From the NCBI RefSeq assembly GCF_947258925.1, contig NZ_CAMYKG010000003.1:45070-109069 (forward strand): a DNA stretch of 64,000 nucleotides, read 5' to 3'. A program made the position numbers and the translations under genes. The stretch is from an uncultured Eudoraea sp. GTDB taxonomy: Bacteria > Bacteroidota > Bacteroidia > Flavobacteriales > Flavobacteriaceae. The first letter of the stretch is position 1; the number at the start of each line of letters is the position of its first letter. Positions 25,180 to 34,002 of the stretch are shown in pieces. The notes under the pieces were generated by a model. It did not search any database. It was given only the letters and a program-made list of their open reading frames with translations, and was not told the origin of the DNA.

Positions 25180-27045
25180 ATGATAAAAAGGTATTCTTTT
25201 TTTTCCATTTTTATCGTAATACTAACAACAGTTTCTGCCCAGACAAAGGTTGACTCCATTAGGTTGCAGGAATTAGATGAGGTGGTTGTCAGTGATTCCA
25301 GATTTCCTTTAAAAAGGGAGAACTCTGGCAAAACAGTCATAAAGATTGGCCCCGGTGAGTTGGAAAATAACCAGGGTAAAACCGTTGCAGAAATAATTAA
25401 TACCAAAAGTGGTATAGAAATCGCCGGTAGCCGTGGTAGGCAAGGGGAGGTTTTGGGTGTTTTTGCCCGGGGAGGAAGAGGCAGGCAGGTTTTAGTCTTA
25501 ATTGACGGCGTAAGAGTATCGGACCCTTCTTCATTTTCTCAGGAATATGATCTTAGGCTACTTGCTGTATCAAATATAGAATCAATTGAAATTATAAAGG
25601 GAGCTGCCAGTACCCTGTATGGTATGAGCGCAGCAACAGCCGTGATAAATATAACCAGCAAGAAAGTCTCAGATAAAAAGATAAGCGGTGATTTTCAATC
25701 CAGTTTTGGAACAAACCAATCTTCCTCTGATCAGAATTATAATATTGCGGATATTAGCAATACTGCTCTGGTTAACGGAACCCTTGATGATTTTACCTAT
25801 TCTCTGGGCTTTTCCAATGTATATACCAACGGTTTGTCATCAATTATTACTGAAACTAATGAGGAAGACCCTTTTTCAAGATACAATATTGACCTAAAAC
25901 TGGGGTATGAGTTTAATGACAAGGTAAAGCTAGTTATTTACGGCAATCAGACGAATTTGAACAGTGCCTATGACGAATCTTTTGGTTTGCTTGATGCCCC
26001 CTACACTTTTCTTACAGAGCAAAAACGTCTGGGATTATCTTCTAAATGGACTTACAACAAAGGGAATTTAAATTTAAATGGTTCATATACCAATTATAGG
26101 TCGGATAACAGAAGTGCATTTCCTTCCATGTTTGAAGGGAATAATTACGTTGTTGATCTGTTTAACAGGTATACCTTTAACGATCGGATATACACAATAT
26201 TAGGTGTTAATTATAATCTGGATAGGGCGGAAGTTGATGGAACACAAGAATTTTCACTTATAGATCCTTATGCAAATTTGGTTTATGTTTCACCCTTTGG
26301 ATTAAACGTTAATGCAGGACTGAGACTAAATATTCATTCAGAATATGGTTCACATCTGGTCTACAATATTAATCCGTCTTATACTTTGAAATTTAATGAG
26401 GGTTATCTAAAGTTTATGGGCACTTATGCAACTTCATATATCACACCTTCTTTAACACAGTTATTTGGGATTTTTGGTGCAAACCCATTGCTGGAACCTG
26501 AAATTAACCGCACAGTCGAAGGAGGTTTGGAGTATAAAGTGAATGAGAAACTGAGGTTGAGCGGGTTGTATTTTAATAGAAAAGAGGACAATTTTGTGTT
26601 TTTTGATAATACGCTTTTTCAATACTTTAATGCTTCAAATACCATTGACATACAGGGTTTTGAGGCTCAATTAGACTGGATTCCTCTTGAGAAAATGAAT
26701 TTTAGCGCAAACTATACTTTTACTGAAAGAAAAGGAGATAATGCAATTAGAATACCCAAGCACAGTATTAATGCGGCCTTGAGCTATAATTTTACATCCA
26801 GCACTTATGCCTCACTGACGTATGCCTTTTTAGGGAAGCGCCTCGATACCGATTTTAATACATTTAATGATGAGGTTCTCGATCCGTTTTCAACCTTTGG
26901 CATTTACATTTCACAAGAAGTGATGGCGAACAAACTCAAATTCTTTTTAAACATAGAGAATGTGTTTAATGCAAATTTCACCGAGGTTATCGGATTTACC
27001 ACAAGAGGGAGGAACCTTAGATTAGGAATAAATCTAAAACTTTAA
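25180..27045 (+). CDS. TonB-dependent outer membrane receptor, probable cobalamin receptor (BtuB-like)
   Basis: A 621-residue receptor of normal BtuB size. It has a signal peptide (MIKRYSFFSIFIVILTTVSAQ), a TonB box with DEVVVSDSRF right after it, a plug domain (about 40-150: IIKGAASTLYGMSAATAVINI) and a 22-strand-type barrel ending in the aromatic-rich NIENVFNANFTEVIGFTTRGRNLRLGINLKL. The ATG at 25180 is preferred to a TTG at 25171 because it gives a standard signal peptide. The upstream B12 riboswitch is direct evidence for a role in cobalamin (or cobinamide) uptake. Confidence 0.92.
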   Translation: MIKRYSFFSIFIVILTTVSAQTKVDSIRLQELDEVVVSDSRFPLKRENSGKTVIKIGPGELENNQGKTVAEIINTKSGIEIAGSRGRQGEVLGVFARGGRGRQVLVLIDGVRVSDPSSFSQEYDLRLLAVSNIESIEIIKGAASTLYGMSAATAVINITSKKVSDKKISGDFQSSFGTNQSSSDQNYNIADISNTALVNGTLDDFTYSLGFSNVYTNGLSSIITETNEEDPFSRYNIDLKLGYEFNDKVKLVIYGNQTNLNSAYDESFGLLDAPYTFLTEQKRLGLSSKWTYNKGNLNLNGSYTNYRSDNRSAFPSMFEGNNYVVDLFNRYTFNDRIYTILGVNYNLDRAEVDGTQEFSLIDPYANLVYVSPFGLNVNAGLRLNIHSEYGSHLVYNINPSYTLKFNEGYLKFMGTYATSYITPSLTQLFGIFGANPLLEPEINRTVEGGLEYKVNEKLRLSGLYFNRKEDNFVFFDNTLFQYFNASNTIDIQGFEAQLDWIPLEKMNFSANYTFTERKGDNAIRIPKHSINAALSYNFTSSTYASLTYAFLGKRLDTDFNTFNDEVLDPFSTFGIYISQEVMANKLKFFLNIENVFNANFTEVIGFTTRGRNLRLGINLKL

Positions 27046-27052
27046 AAAGTTG

Positions 27053-28531
27053 CTATTTCAGATCAAGATTCAAATGAAGCGGCTTATCCAATACCATATT
27101 GTCTTTCATTGGCGTAAACATTTTGGAACTTGTGAACAAATTAACGGGGGTCTTAACGGTAAAATCTCTTTTTCCGGAGACTCCTGTAATGGCTTCAATT
27201 GCTCTGGCAAGTAAGGGTTCATTTTCATCTCCCAAAATTCCCAGATTCTCCAAATCCTCGGCTAATTCGATATCCGGTGCAAAACCGGCAGTATAATCAG
27301 AAAAACCAACGGCATTTTCATTTCTTCCAACCAAAGGTTGTATGGCCCAACTATTATCCGGATTAATTTGGTTTTCTCTGGAAGGAGTATAAATAAACGG
27401 AGCACCTTCGCGGCTGGGATCATCTACCATAGTAAGCGAAAATTCATTCTTACCCCGGGTTGTAGTCCCTATTTTAATAACTTCTACGTATGGATCCAGG
27501 GCATTAATCACCAATTCACTAGCTGAAGCTGAACTGCCTGTAGTTAATATGTAAACCCTATTCAGGTTTAACGTATTAATTGTGGTACCTGCTCCTGTTC
27601 GGTCTGCAAAATAATCTGTTAAATCTTCATCAGAAAAAATGGCCTGCAATTTGTCATTCCAGCGTTGGCGTAGGTATAAATTATTGGTATTGGTGCTAAA
27701 GATCATACTTGAAAGTAAGCGGGAAGAATTTACAGAACCTCCCGGATTATAACGTAAGTCGAGCACTAAATCGGTAACTCCATCAGCCTTTAATTGTCCA
27801 AAGGCATCATTCAATTCTTCATCAAATTCATTGGTGAAACCATTATACATTAAATATCCTATTACGTTCCCACTTATGTCAAATGAATTTACAATAAACA
27901 CAGGATTTTCAACTAACCCATCCTGTTTAGTCAACTCCACACTTTTGCCATTCGGAGTAATTTCACCATTATTGATATCGGCCATATTCAGGGTATAGGT
28001 GGCGTTTTCGCCAAATAAGAGATCCCGGTAATTGCTTTCATTTAAACCCTGGCCATCCACTCCGGTGAATAATTCTCCGCGTGAAATATCTTTGGTAGAA
28101 GCATCAGAATTTGCCACGATGTAGCGGACGTATCCAAAGATATCTGTATCATTTTCACCATAGAAAAATAACCCAAACTCCAAACCGTTACTTCGTGAAA
28201 TACCAGCTAAATTTTCAGTGAGCTCTTTATAATCCATGCTATAAAAGCTAAAACGATCTTCTGCAAAGCGCAGTTTATTGTCGAAAAAATCCGCTGGGTC
28301 TGCTTCCGAGGCTAAAAATGCGTTGTAATCCTCGTTGTTGGTGAATCTATCATCTGCAAGGTCATCTACATCAGATTGCCAGAAATACCAAATATTCATT
28401 GCTTTCCACATAAAGTCCTGAACATTGACAGAAGCGCTGCCTGGGCCATCCACGCCTCCAATATCATCGTCTTTACTGCAAGAAACACTTAGGGAGATTA
28501 TTCCCACAAATAAAAGGAGAAACTTTTTCAT
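27053..28531 (-). CDS. S41 family C-terminal processing peptidase, lipoprotein
   Basis: A 492-residue protease with a lipoprotein signal (lipobox SVSC, Cys18, followed by SKDDD, the acidic pattern linked to surface lipoproteins in Bacteroidota). A helical N-terminal domain (VQDFMWKAMNIWYFWQSDVDDLAD) and a PDZ-like region precede the S41 core (about 225-430): DLVLDLRYNPGG at 254-265, the catalytic serine within GSSASASE (332-339) and the lysine of GTTTRGKNEF about 25 residues later. Substrates are unknown; it acts in the periplasm or at the cell surface. Convergent with the cobalamin receptor gene. Confidence 0.88.
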   Translation of the reverse strand: MKKFLLLFVGIISLSVSCSKDDDIGGVDGPGSASVNVQDFMWKAMNIWYFWQSDVDDLADDRFTNNEDYNAFLASEADPADFFDNKLRFAEDRFSFYSMDYKELTENLAGISRSNGLEFGLFFYGENDTDIFGYVRYIVANSDASTKDISRGELFTGVDGQGLNESNYRDLLFGENATYTLNMADINNGEITPNGKSVELTKQDGLVENPVFIVNSFDISGNVIGYLMYNGFTNEFDEELNDAFGQLKADGVTDLVLDLRYNPGGSVNSSRLLSSMIFSTNTNNLYLRQRWNDKLQAIFSDEDLTDYFADRTGAGTTINTLNLNRVYILTTGSSASASELVINALDPYVEVIKIGTTTRGKNEFSLTMVDDPSREGAPFIYTPSRENQINPDNSWAIQPLVGRNENAVGFSDYTAGFAPDIELAEDLENLGILGDENEPLLARAIEAITGVSGKRDFTVKTPVNLFTSSKMFTPMKDNMVLDKPLHLNLDLK

Positions 28532-28739
28532 TTATTATTTTTTTTGCAATTTACATAGTTTATGCAACTATCATTCCAATTTTAATATTCATTAACACTA
28601 TTTTACCTCCCTCGCTAATTATCTGTATATTATCATGATAAGTAGCTTTGAGCGCACAAATTACTTACATCTGCAAGAAAATAAAATTTTTTGTAACAAA
28701 ATTCGATGTACTTCGTCTTGCTTATGTAAAACACCTTGA

Positions 28740-29279
28740 ATGGTTTATACAACAACAGAACAACCGAATATGACGCAATCAGAATTTTTAAATGTGGTTA
28801 TGCCTTTTAAAGACAAGTTATACAGACTGTCAAAAAGACTACTCACATCCGCAGAAGAGGCAGAAGATGCCACTCAGGAGATCCTGATGAAGTTATGGTC
28901 TAAGAATGACAATATTGCGAAATATAAGAATGTTGAAGCTTTCGCAATGACAATGACCAAAAACTTTTGCCTGGATAGGTTAAAGTCGAAACAGTCCGGT
29001 AACCTGAAACTGGTTCACAGCAATTACGAAGATGGGAATGCATCATTACAAAGACAGCTGGAGGCGAGAGATAGCGTAAGTTGGGTGGAAAAGATTATGA
29101 TGGAATTACCGGAACAACAAAAAATGGTATTGCAATTGAGAGATGTTGAAGAATACGATTTTGATGAAATTGCAGATTTGCTGGAAATGAAACCTACGGC
29201 AGTAAGAGTAGCTCTTTCCAGAGCAAGAAAAACAGTCAGAGAAAGATTAATGAAAAAACATAGTTATGGAATTGGATAA
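28740..29279 (+). CDS. ECF-type RNA polymerase sigma factor
   Basis: A 179-residue sigma-70 family member with region 2 (FLNVVMPFKDKLYRLSKRLLTSAEEAEDATQEILMKLW, about 14-52) and region 4 (WVEKIMMELPEQQKMVLQLRDVEEYDFDEIADLLEMKPTAVRVALSRARKTVRE, about 118-170) but no regions 1 or 3, as in ECF sigmas. The start could also be the ATG 30 bases later. Its end overlaps the next gene by 14 bases. With the three following genes it forms one unit, so those are likely its anti-sigma factor and targets or effectors. Confidence 0.92.
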   Translation: MVYTTTEQPNMTQSEFLNVVMPFKDKLYRLSKRLLTSAEEAEDATQEILMKLWSKNDNIAKYKNVEAFAMTMTKNFCLDRLKSKQSGNLKLVHSNYEDGNASLQRQLEARDSVSWVEKIMMELPEQQKMVLQLRDVEEYDFDEIADLLEMKPTAVRVALSRARKTVRERLMKKHSYGIG

Positions 29280-29685
29280 AATTGAAAAATTATTAGAAAA
29301 GTACTTCGAGGCTACTACCACGGTAGCTGAGGAGAAACAATTGAGAAAGTATTTTTCACAGGATGCGGTGGCACCACACCTGGAGCAGTACGCCCCAATG
29401 TTTACTTACTTTTCTACAGCCAAAGACGAACGGTTTACAAAGCAGGTTCCATTAAAACCTAGAGTATCGTACTACAAATGGATTTCTATTGCAGCAGTAG
29501 CGGTTATAGCCTTTGGAATATTTTTCGGTAATGATTACCGCCAACAAATGGAAGCAGAATATGCGTATAATGAAACTAAAAAGGCATTAAACCTGCTGGC
29601 AGTTAATTTGGAGCGCGGTACTGAAAAAGTGGGTTATTTAAATGAATTTGAAGAAACAAAACAAAAAATTTACAAAAACAATTAA
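29266..29685 (+). CDS. Single-pass membrane protein, probable anti-sigma factor
   Basis: A 139-residue protein with an acidic N-terminal helical region (MELDKIEKLLEKYFEATTTVAEEKQLRKYFSQ), one transmembrane segment (about 69-87, YKWISIAAVAVIAFGIFFG) and an outer C-terminal helix rich in Glu and Lys. The arrangement (cytoplasmic helices, one membrane span) and the 14-base overlap with the sigma gene suggest that it binds the sigma factor. It has no zinc-binding HxxxCxxC motif, so it is not a ZAS-type anti-sigma; the assignment is from context. Confidence 0.75.
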   Translation: MELDKIEKLLEKYFEATTTVAEEKQLRKYFSQDAVAPHLEQYAPMFTYFSTAKDERFTKQVPLKPRVSYYKWISIAAVAVIAFGIFFGNDYRQQMEAEYAYNETKKALNLLAVNLERGTEKVGYLNEFEETKQKIYKNN

Positions 29686-29697
29686 AATTTAAAAAAG

Positions 29698-30252
29698 ATG
29701 AAAAAGTATATTCTAATAGTTGCATTGGCAGTTTTACCGCTTTGTGGTTTTTCACAGTCAATCTTTGACAAGTTTGAAGATTCAGATGAAGTAAGTTCTG
29801 TAATAGTTAATAAAAACATGTTTAATCTTTTAATGAAGATGGATGTGGATGTTGATGATCCCGAAGCTCAGGAGTTTATGGATGTAGCCAAGAGTTTAAG
29901 CGGACTTAAAGTTTTTATCACAGAAGATAAATCGGTTTCTGCAGATATGCAGGCCACGGTGAATAAGTATCTTAAATCTTCTTCTTTGGAAGAACTGATG
30001 AGGGTTAAGGATAAAGAAACCAATATAAAATTCTATGTAAAAAACGGTAAAGATGAAGATCATGTAAGCGAATTATTAATGTTTGTTACCGGTATCGACA
30101 ACGTAGATATGGAAATAAATGACAGAAAGATTGAAACTGTTCTTCTTACATTAACAGGAGATATTGATCTTACCAAAATAGGTTCCCTTACAAAAAAGAT
30201 GAATTTACCGGAAGAATTGAACAAGGCAGAAAAAAAGGACAAATCAGAATAA
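29698..30252 (+). CDS. DUF4252 domain-containing exported protein
   Basis: A 184-residue protein with a signal peptide (MKKYILIVALAVLPLCGFSQ) and a DUF4252 domain (from FDKFEDSDEVSSVIVNKNMFNLL through the tail DIDLTKIGSLTKKM). Function unknown. It follows the anti-sigma-like gene by 12 bases in the same operon. The second DUF4252 protein, encoded 98 bases further on, is a diverged relative that is a lipoprotein, so the pair may form an envelope complex or a signal-sensing unit for the ECF system. Confidence 0.85.
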   Translation: MKKYILIVALAVLPLCGFSQSIFDKFEDSDEVSSVIVNKNMFNLLMKMDVDVDDPEAQEFMDVAKSLSGLKVFITEDKSVSADMQATVNKYLKSSSLEELMRVKDKETNIKFYVKNGKDEDHVSELLMFVTGIDNVDMEINDRKIETVLLTLTGDIDLTKIGSLTKKMNLPEELNKAEKKDKSE

Positions 30253-30265
30253 TATATGCATATAG

Positions 30266-30315
30266 AGGTAATTGACCGTTGAGATGTTACAAACTTCCCA
30301 ACAGGTCAATTGCCT
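30266..30315 (+). repeat. Long inverted repeat between the two DUF4252 genes
   Basis: AGGTAATTGACCGTTG (30266-30281) pairs with CAACAGGTCAATTGCCT (30299-30315) in a 16-bp stem with one bulged A and one G-T wobble, enclosing a loop of about 17 bases. There is no strong T run after it, so it is more likely an RNA processing or stability element than a full terminator. Confidence 0.6.
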
Positions 30316-30350
30316 TTAGACAAAATTCTGATTAAATAAAAGATCAAAAA

Positions 30351-30890
30351 ATGAAAAAAATATTAACTGTATTTTCCGTAATGAGCTTGCTGTTCTTTAT
30401 TGCTTGTTCTTCAACTCAAAGCCTTCAGGAATATTATGTGGATAATTCAGAAAACCCCAATTTTATTGCATTGGATGTTCCGACAAGCATGCTGAATCTG
30501 GAAAATCAGGATTTATCAGAATCGCAACAAGAGGCCCTGCAGTCCTTAAGGAAATTGAATTTATTGGCTTTTAAAAAGACAAACGAAAACGGGGCAGAAT
30601 ATGAAGTTGAAAAGTCAAAGGTAAAAGCTATTTTAAAGAATGACGACTTTGTTGAATTAATGAAGCTGAATTCACAATACGGAAAAGGAGTTGTTAAGTA
30701 TGTTGGTGATGAAGACGCTATAGATGAGGTAATTATTTATGGCAGCAGCGATGATAAAGGTTTCGCTATTATCAGGGTTCTGGGAAAAAATATGAATCCC
30801 GGACATATTATTCAATTAATGAATGCGATACAAAGTTCTGATTTCAATGGTGAAGGTCTTGGAGAAATAGGAGAATTTCTCAAAGGATAA
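30351..30890 (+). CDS. DUF4252 domain-containing lipoprotein
   Basis: A 179-residue protein with a lipoprotein signal (SLLFFIACSS, lipobox Cys at 19) and a DUF4252 domain that retains IYGSSDDKGFAIIRVLGKNMNPGHIIQLMNAIQ near the C-terminus. Distant paralogue of the preceding gene. It closes the ECF sigma cluster and is followed by a strong intrinsic terminator. Function unknown. Confidence 0.85.
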   Translation: MKKILTVFSVMSLLFFIACSSTQSLQEYYVDNSENPNFIALDVPTSMLNLENQDLSESQQEALQSLRKLNLLAFKKTNENGAEYEVEKSKVKAILKNDDFVELMKLNSQYGKGVVKYVGDEDAIDEVIIYGSSDDKGFAIIRVLGKNMNPGHIIQLMNAIQSSDFNGEGLGEIGEFLKG

Positions 30891-30910
30891 TTCAAATAAT
30901 TTTATATGCG

Positions 30911-30946
30911 AAACCCGTCCGGATACTTTCCGGCCGGGTTTTTTTA
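30911..30946 (+). terminator. Intrinsic terminator of the ECF sigma/DUF4252 operon
   Basis: AAACCCG-T-CCGGA pairs with TCCGG-C-CGGGTTT (one internal mismatch, 5-base loop) followed by a run of T. Confidence 0.92.
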
Positions 30947-31045
30947 TTCTATTTCTAAAAAAGGGACTAAAAGTTCTTATTTGGTTTAAATTTCTCTATT
31001 CAATTTTATATCTTCCCAACTCTTTAATTCTAAAAGTTATATATC

Positions 31046-31858
31046 ATGGAAGACGCTCAGATATGGATGAATAAAGGTATTGATTTCATTACCGAATACG
31101 GCCCCAAGCTAATTGGTGCAATTCTGATTTTTATGATAGGTTCCTGGATAATAAAAAAGATAGTCGGGGTATCCAGAAAGGCCATGTCCAAGGGTAAGTA
31201 TGATGAATCATTGCAAAGATTTCTCTTAAACCTCACTTCATGGGCTTTAAAGATTTTGCTGATTATTATGGTTATTTCTACCCTGGGGGTCAATGTAACA
31301 ACTTTTGCTGCAGTTATTGCCGCGGCAGGTTTGGCAGTTGGCCTGGCTTTACAGGGATCCCTTTCTAATTTTGCTGGAGGAATTTTGATCATGATCTTTA
31401 AACCTTACCGTATTGGTGATTTAATTGAAGCACAAGGCGTATTGGGTGCAGTGAAAGAAATTGAGATTTTCACCACTAAGCTTATAACACCTCAAAATAA
31501 GTTGGCGATAGTGCCAAATGGTGCTATGGCTAATGGAAATATTGTTAATTACACGGCTGAAGGTAAAATCAGAGTTGATGTTGAAATTGGTATAGGCTAT
31601 GGAGAAGATATTAAAAAGGCCAAAGAAGTTTTGATGGAAGTACTTACCTCAAACGAAAAAGTTTTACAAGATCCTGAACCTTCAGTAAATGTTTCAGCCC
31701 TGGCAGATAGTTCAATTAACTTTGCAGTCCGCCCATATGCCAAACCTGAGGATTACTGGGATGTATTTTTTGCCACCACCGAGGGATGTAAACTAGCACT
31801 GGACAAGGCTGGAATTGAAATTCCTTATCCCCATGTACAAATATTAAAAAACGGATAA
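31046..31858 (+). CDS. Small-conductance mechanosensitive channel (MscS family)
   Basis: A 270-residue channel, close in size to E. coli MscS (286). It has three membrane helices, the third being the glycine/alanine-rich pore helix FAAVIAAAGLAVGLALQGSLSNFAGGILIMIFKPYRIGDLIE (about 85-126), followed by the beta domain (VKEIEIFTTKLITPQNKLAIVPNGAMANGNIVNYT) and the alpha/beta vestibule. It opens under membrane tension to release solutes during hypo-osmotic shock. Convergent with purB. Confidence 0.95.
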   Translation: MEDAQIWMNKGIDFITEYGPKLIGAILIFMIGSWIIKKIVGVSRKAMSKGKYDESLQRFLLNLTSWALKILLIIMVISTLGVNVTTFAAVIAAAGLAVGLALQGSLSNFAGGILIMIFKPYRIGDLIEAQGVLGAVKEIEIFTTKLITPQNKLAIVPNGAMANGNIVNYTAEGKIRVDVEIGIGYGEDIKKAKEVLMEVLTSNEKVLQDPEPSVNVSALADSSINFAVRPYAKPEDYWDVFFATTEGCKLALDKAGIEIPYPHVQILKNG

Positions 31859-31929
31859 CCTCAATTAATGCCTGGTTTTTTGGTAAAGGATTATAACATT
31901 TCAACTTGATTGTTTAAGGAGACCTCTTG

Positions 31930-33273
31930 TTATATTCCGGTATAATTTAAGGGACTTATATTTTTTAGTTCCGTTTTAAGATCTTCGCTAATTTCTAATT
32001 GGTCAATAAACGTTGCAATCGAGGTCTTGGTTATAGCTTCGTTGGTCCGGGTAAGTCCTTTTAATGCTTCGTAGGGGTTGGGATATCCTTCCCTTCTAAG
32101 TATGGTTTGTATCGCTTCGGCTACGACCGCCCAATTATCGTTCAGATCTTTTTCAAATTGGGCCCTATTTAGTAATAATTTGCTCAGCCCTTTAATTGTG
32201 GCCTTAAAGGCAATTAAGGTATGAGCGAATGGCACTCCTACGTTACGCAAAACGGTACTGTCCGTTAAATCGCGCTGCATACGCGAAATAGGTAATTTAG
32301 CGGACAAATGCTCAAATATTGCATTGGCAATCCCCAGATTTCCTTCGGAATTTTCAAAATCAATCGGATTTACTTTATGAGGCATGGCTGAAGAACCCAC
32401 TTCACCCTTAGTTATTTTTTGTTTAAAATAATCCATGGAAATATATGTCCACATATCCTTATTCAAGTCTAGGACTATTGTATTGATACGTTTTAATGCA
32501 TCAAATAAGGCAGCCATATGATCATAATGTTCAATTTGAGTAGTAGGGAATGAGTGGACCAAACCCAAGCTGTTCTGAACAAAACCTTGTCCAAAATTTT
32601 GCCAGTCTAAATCGGGGTAAGCCACTTTATGCGCATTATAATTACCGGTTGCACCACCAAATTTTGCGGCCTGTGGAATAGCTTTTAAAAGACCAAACTG
32701 TTCTTCTAGCCGAACTACAAAGACGTTAATTTCTTTACCCAAACGAGTTGGCGACGCAGGTTGACCATGGGTTCTGGCCAGCATGGGCACTGCATCCCAT
32801 TTTTTTACCAATGTTCTTAATTCAGAAGTCAGTTCTTCGAATACCGGGATATATACTTCATTCAGAGCCTCTTTCAAAGAATAGGGTATAGCAGTATTGT
32901 TAATGTCCTGAGAGGTAAGTCCAAAATGGATAAACTCCTTGTATTTTTCGAGTCCCAGTAAATCAAATTTGTCTTTGATAAAATATTCAACAGCTTTTAC
33001 ATCATGATTAGTAGTTCGCTCAATTTCCTTTACGGCTAAAGCATCTTCTTCACTAAAATTTTGGACAATATTCCGAAGGGCACTGATTTTTTCTTTGCTT
33101 AATGAAGGGAGTTGTGCCAATCCTAATTCACAAAGGGCTATGAAGTATTCAATTTCCACCATTACCCGAAACTTGATTAAGGCTTCTTCAGAAAAGAAAT
33201 TAGCCAGGGATTCTACTTTTGATCGATATCTTCCATCAATAGGTGAAATGGCGTTTAATTGATTTAACGACAT
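31930..33273 (-). CDS. purB: Adenylosuccinate lyase
   Basis: A 447-residue fumarase/aspartase-superfamily enzyme that cleaves SAICAR and adenylosuccinate in purine synthesis. The N-terminus SLNQLNAISPIDGRYRSKVESL, the GLTSQDINNTAIPYSLKEAL and TRTHGQPASPTRLGKE regions and the signature loop GSSAMPHKVNPIDFENSEGN, which carries the catalytic serine, are complete. Length is normal. The next gene on this strand upstream is an unknown helical protein 111 bases away. Confidence 0.96.
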   Translation of the reverse strand: MSLNQLNAISPIDGRYRSKVESLANFFSEEALIKFRVMVEIEYFIALCELGLAQLPSLSKEKISALRNIVQNFSEEDALAVKEIERTTNHDVKAVEYFIKDKFDLLGLEKYKEFIHFGLTSQDINNTAIPYSLKEALNEVYIPVFEELTSELRTLVKKWDAVPMLARTHGQPASPTRLGKEINVFVVRLEEQFGLLKAIPQAAKFGGATGNYNAHKVAYPDLDWQNFGQGFVQNSLGLVHSFPTTQIEHYDHMAALFDALKRINTIVLDLNKDMWTYISMDYFKQKITKGEVGSSAMPHKVNPIDFENSEGNLGIANAIFEHLSAKLPISRMQRDLTDSTVLRNVGVPFAHTLIAFKATIKGLSKLLLNRAQFEKDLNDNWAVVAEAIQTILRREGYPNPYEALKGLTRTNEAITKTSIATFIDQLEISEDLKTELKNISPLNYTGI

Positions 33274-33384
33274 ATGCTTTTAGATTGGTTAATTTTTGAA
33301 AAATGTAAAGATACTTATATGCTCGGGAGATAAAAAGGATAGTCACTTTTTTTGAATGAATACTCCGGGGTAATAAACACAATT

Positions 33385-33966
33385 TTATTTAGATAACTTT
33401 TCATTCTTTTTAATTAATGCCAGGATTTGCCTTGCCCTTGCCTTATATGCTGCGCTACCCGCATAGAAATTTTGCTCAAGAACAAGCTTAAGTTCAGGTC
33501 TTATCCATTCAAATTTTTCGCCTAGTAAATATAGGCTCGACATAGAATAAGCCTTAGCAGCTACTTTATGATCGCCTATAAGCCAATCAAAACAACAGGA
33601 TGTGATTCTCTTTAAGTGATCGTCTTTTAATGAATCCCGAACATCATTATTTGAACTCGAAAAATAAACCTTCATAAGGATTTCGCAAATTTTGGCTATA
33701 GGTCTTACCGACGAATCTAAATGTACTTTTGATATCCCGTGAATAAAAGAATCCGTATGCATTAGGATGTATTTCAGGTCTTTTTTAGCTATAAACTCCA
33801 AAATCCAGCACGCTTTAGAAGATATTGATCCACGATCCTCAAAAGCAATTTCCATTAAGGGTGCAATATTTCCGGGATTATCCAGAACAAGTTCTGTAGT
33901 TTCCTGCCGATTATAGCGTGTACCGTTTACATAATTTAAAGATTCTAACAATTCAGCTTTGGTCAC
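33385..33966 (-). CDS. Hypothetical helical (HEAT-like) protein upstream of purB
   Basis: A 193-residue soluble protein, mostly alpha-helical, with recurring patterns such as IAPLMEIAFEDRGSISSKACWILEFIAKKDLKYI and HKVAAKAYSMSSLYLLGEKFEWIRPELKLVLEQ that look like HEAT-type repeats. No catalytic motif and no signal peptide. In flavobacteria the gene is commonly found next to purB and is, as I recall, sometimes named adenylosuccinate lyase, which the sequence does not support. Function unknown. Confidence 0.75.
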   Translation of the reverse strand: MTKAELLESLNYVNGTRYNRQETTELVLDNPGNIAPLMEIAFEDRGSISSKACWILEFIAKKDLKYILMHTDSFIHGISKVHLDSSVRPIAKICEILMKVYFSSSNNDVRDSLKDDHLKRITSCCFDWLIGDHKVAAKAYSMSSLYLLGEKFEWIRPELKLVLEQNFYAGSAAYKARARQILALIKKNEKLSK

Positions 33967-34002
33967 GAAAATTTGTATTTTAGCCCTTTAAAGCACCCCC
34001 AA

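Noticed and set aside
33385..33966. A second adenylosuccinate lyase
   Set aside because: No SSxMPxKxN signature and no lyase fold pattern; it is a short helical protein next to purB.
33973..34002. TTG start for the heme-binding protein
   Set aside because: The extension overlaps promoter-like sequence and precedes a normal signal anchor that starts at ATG 34003.
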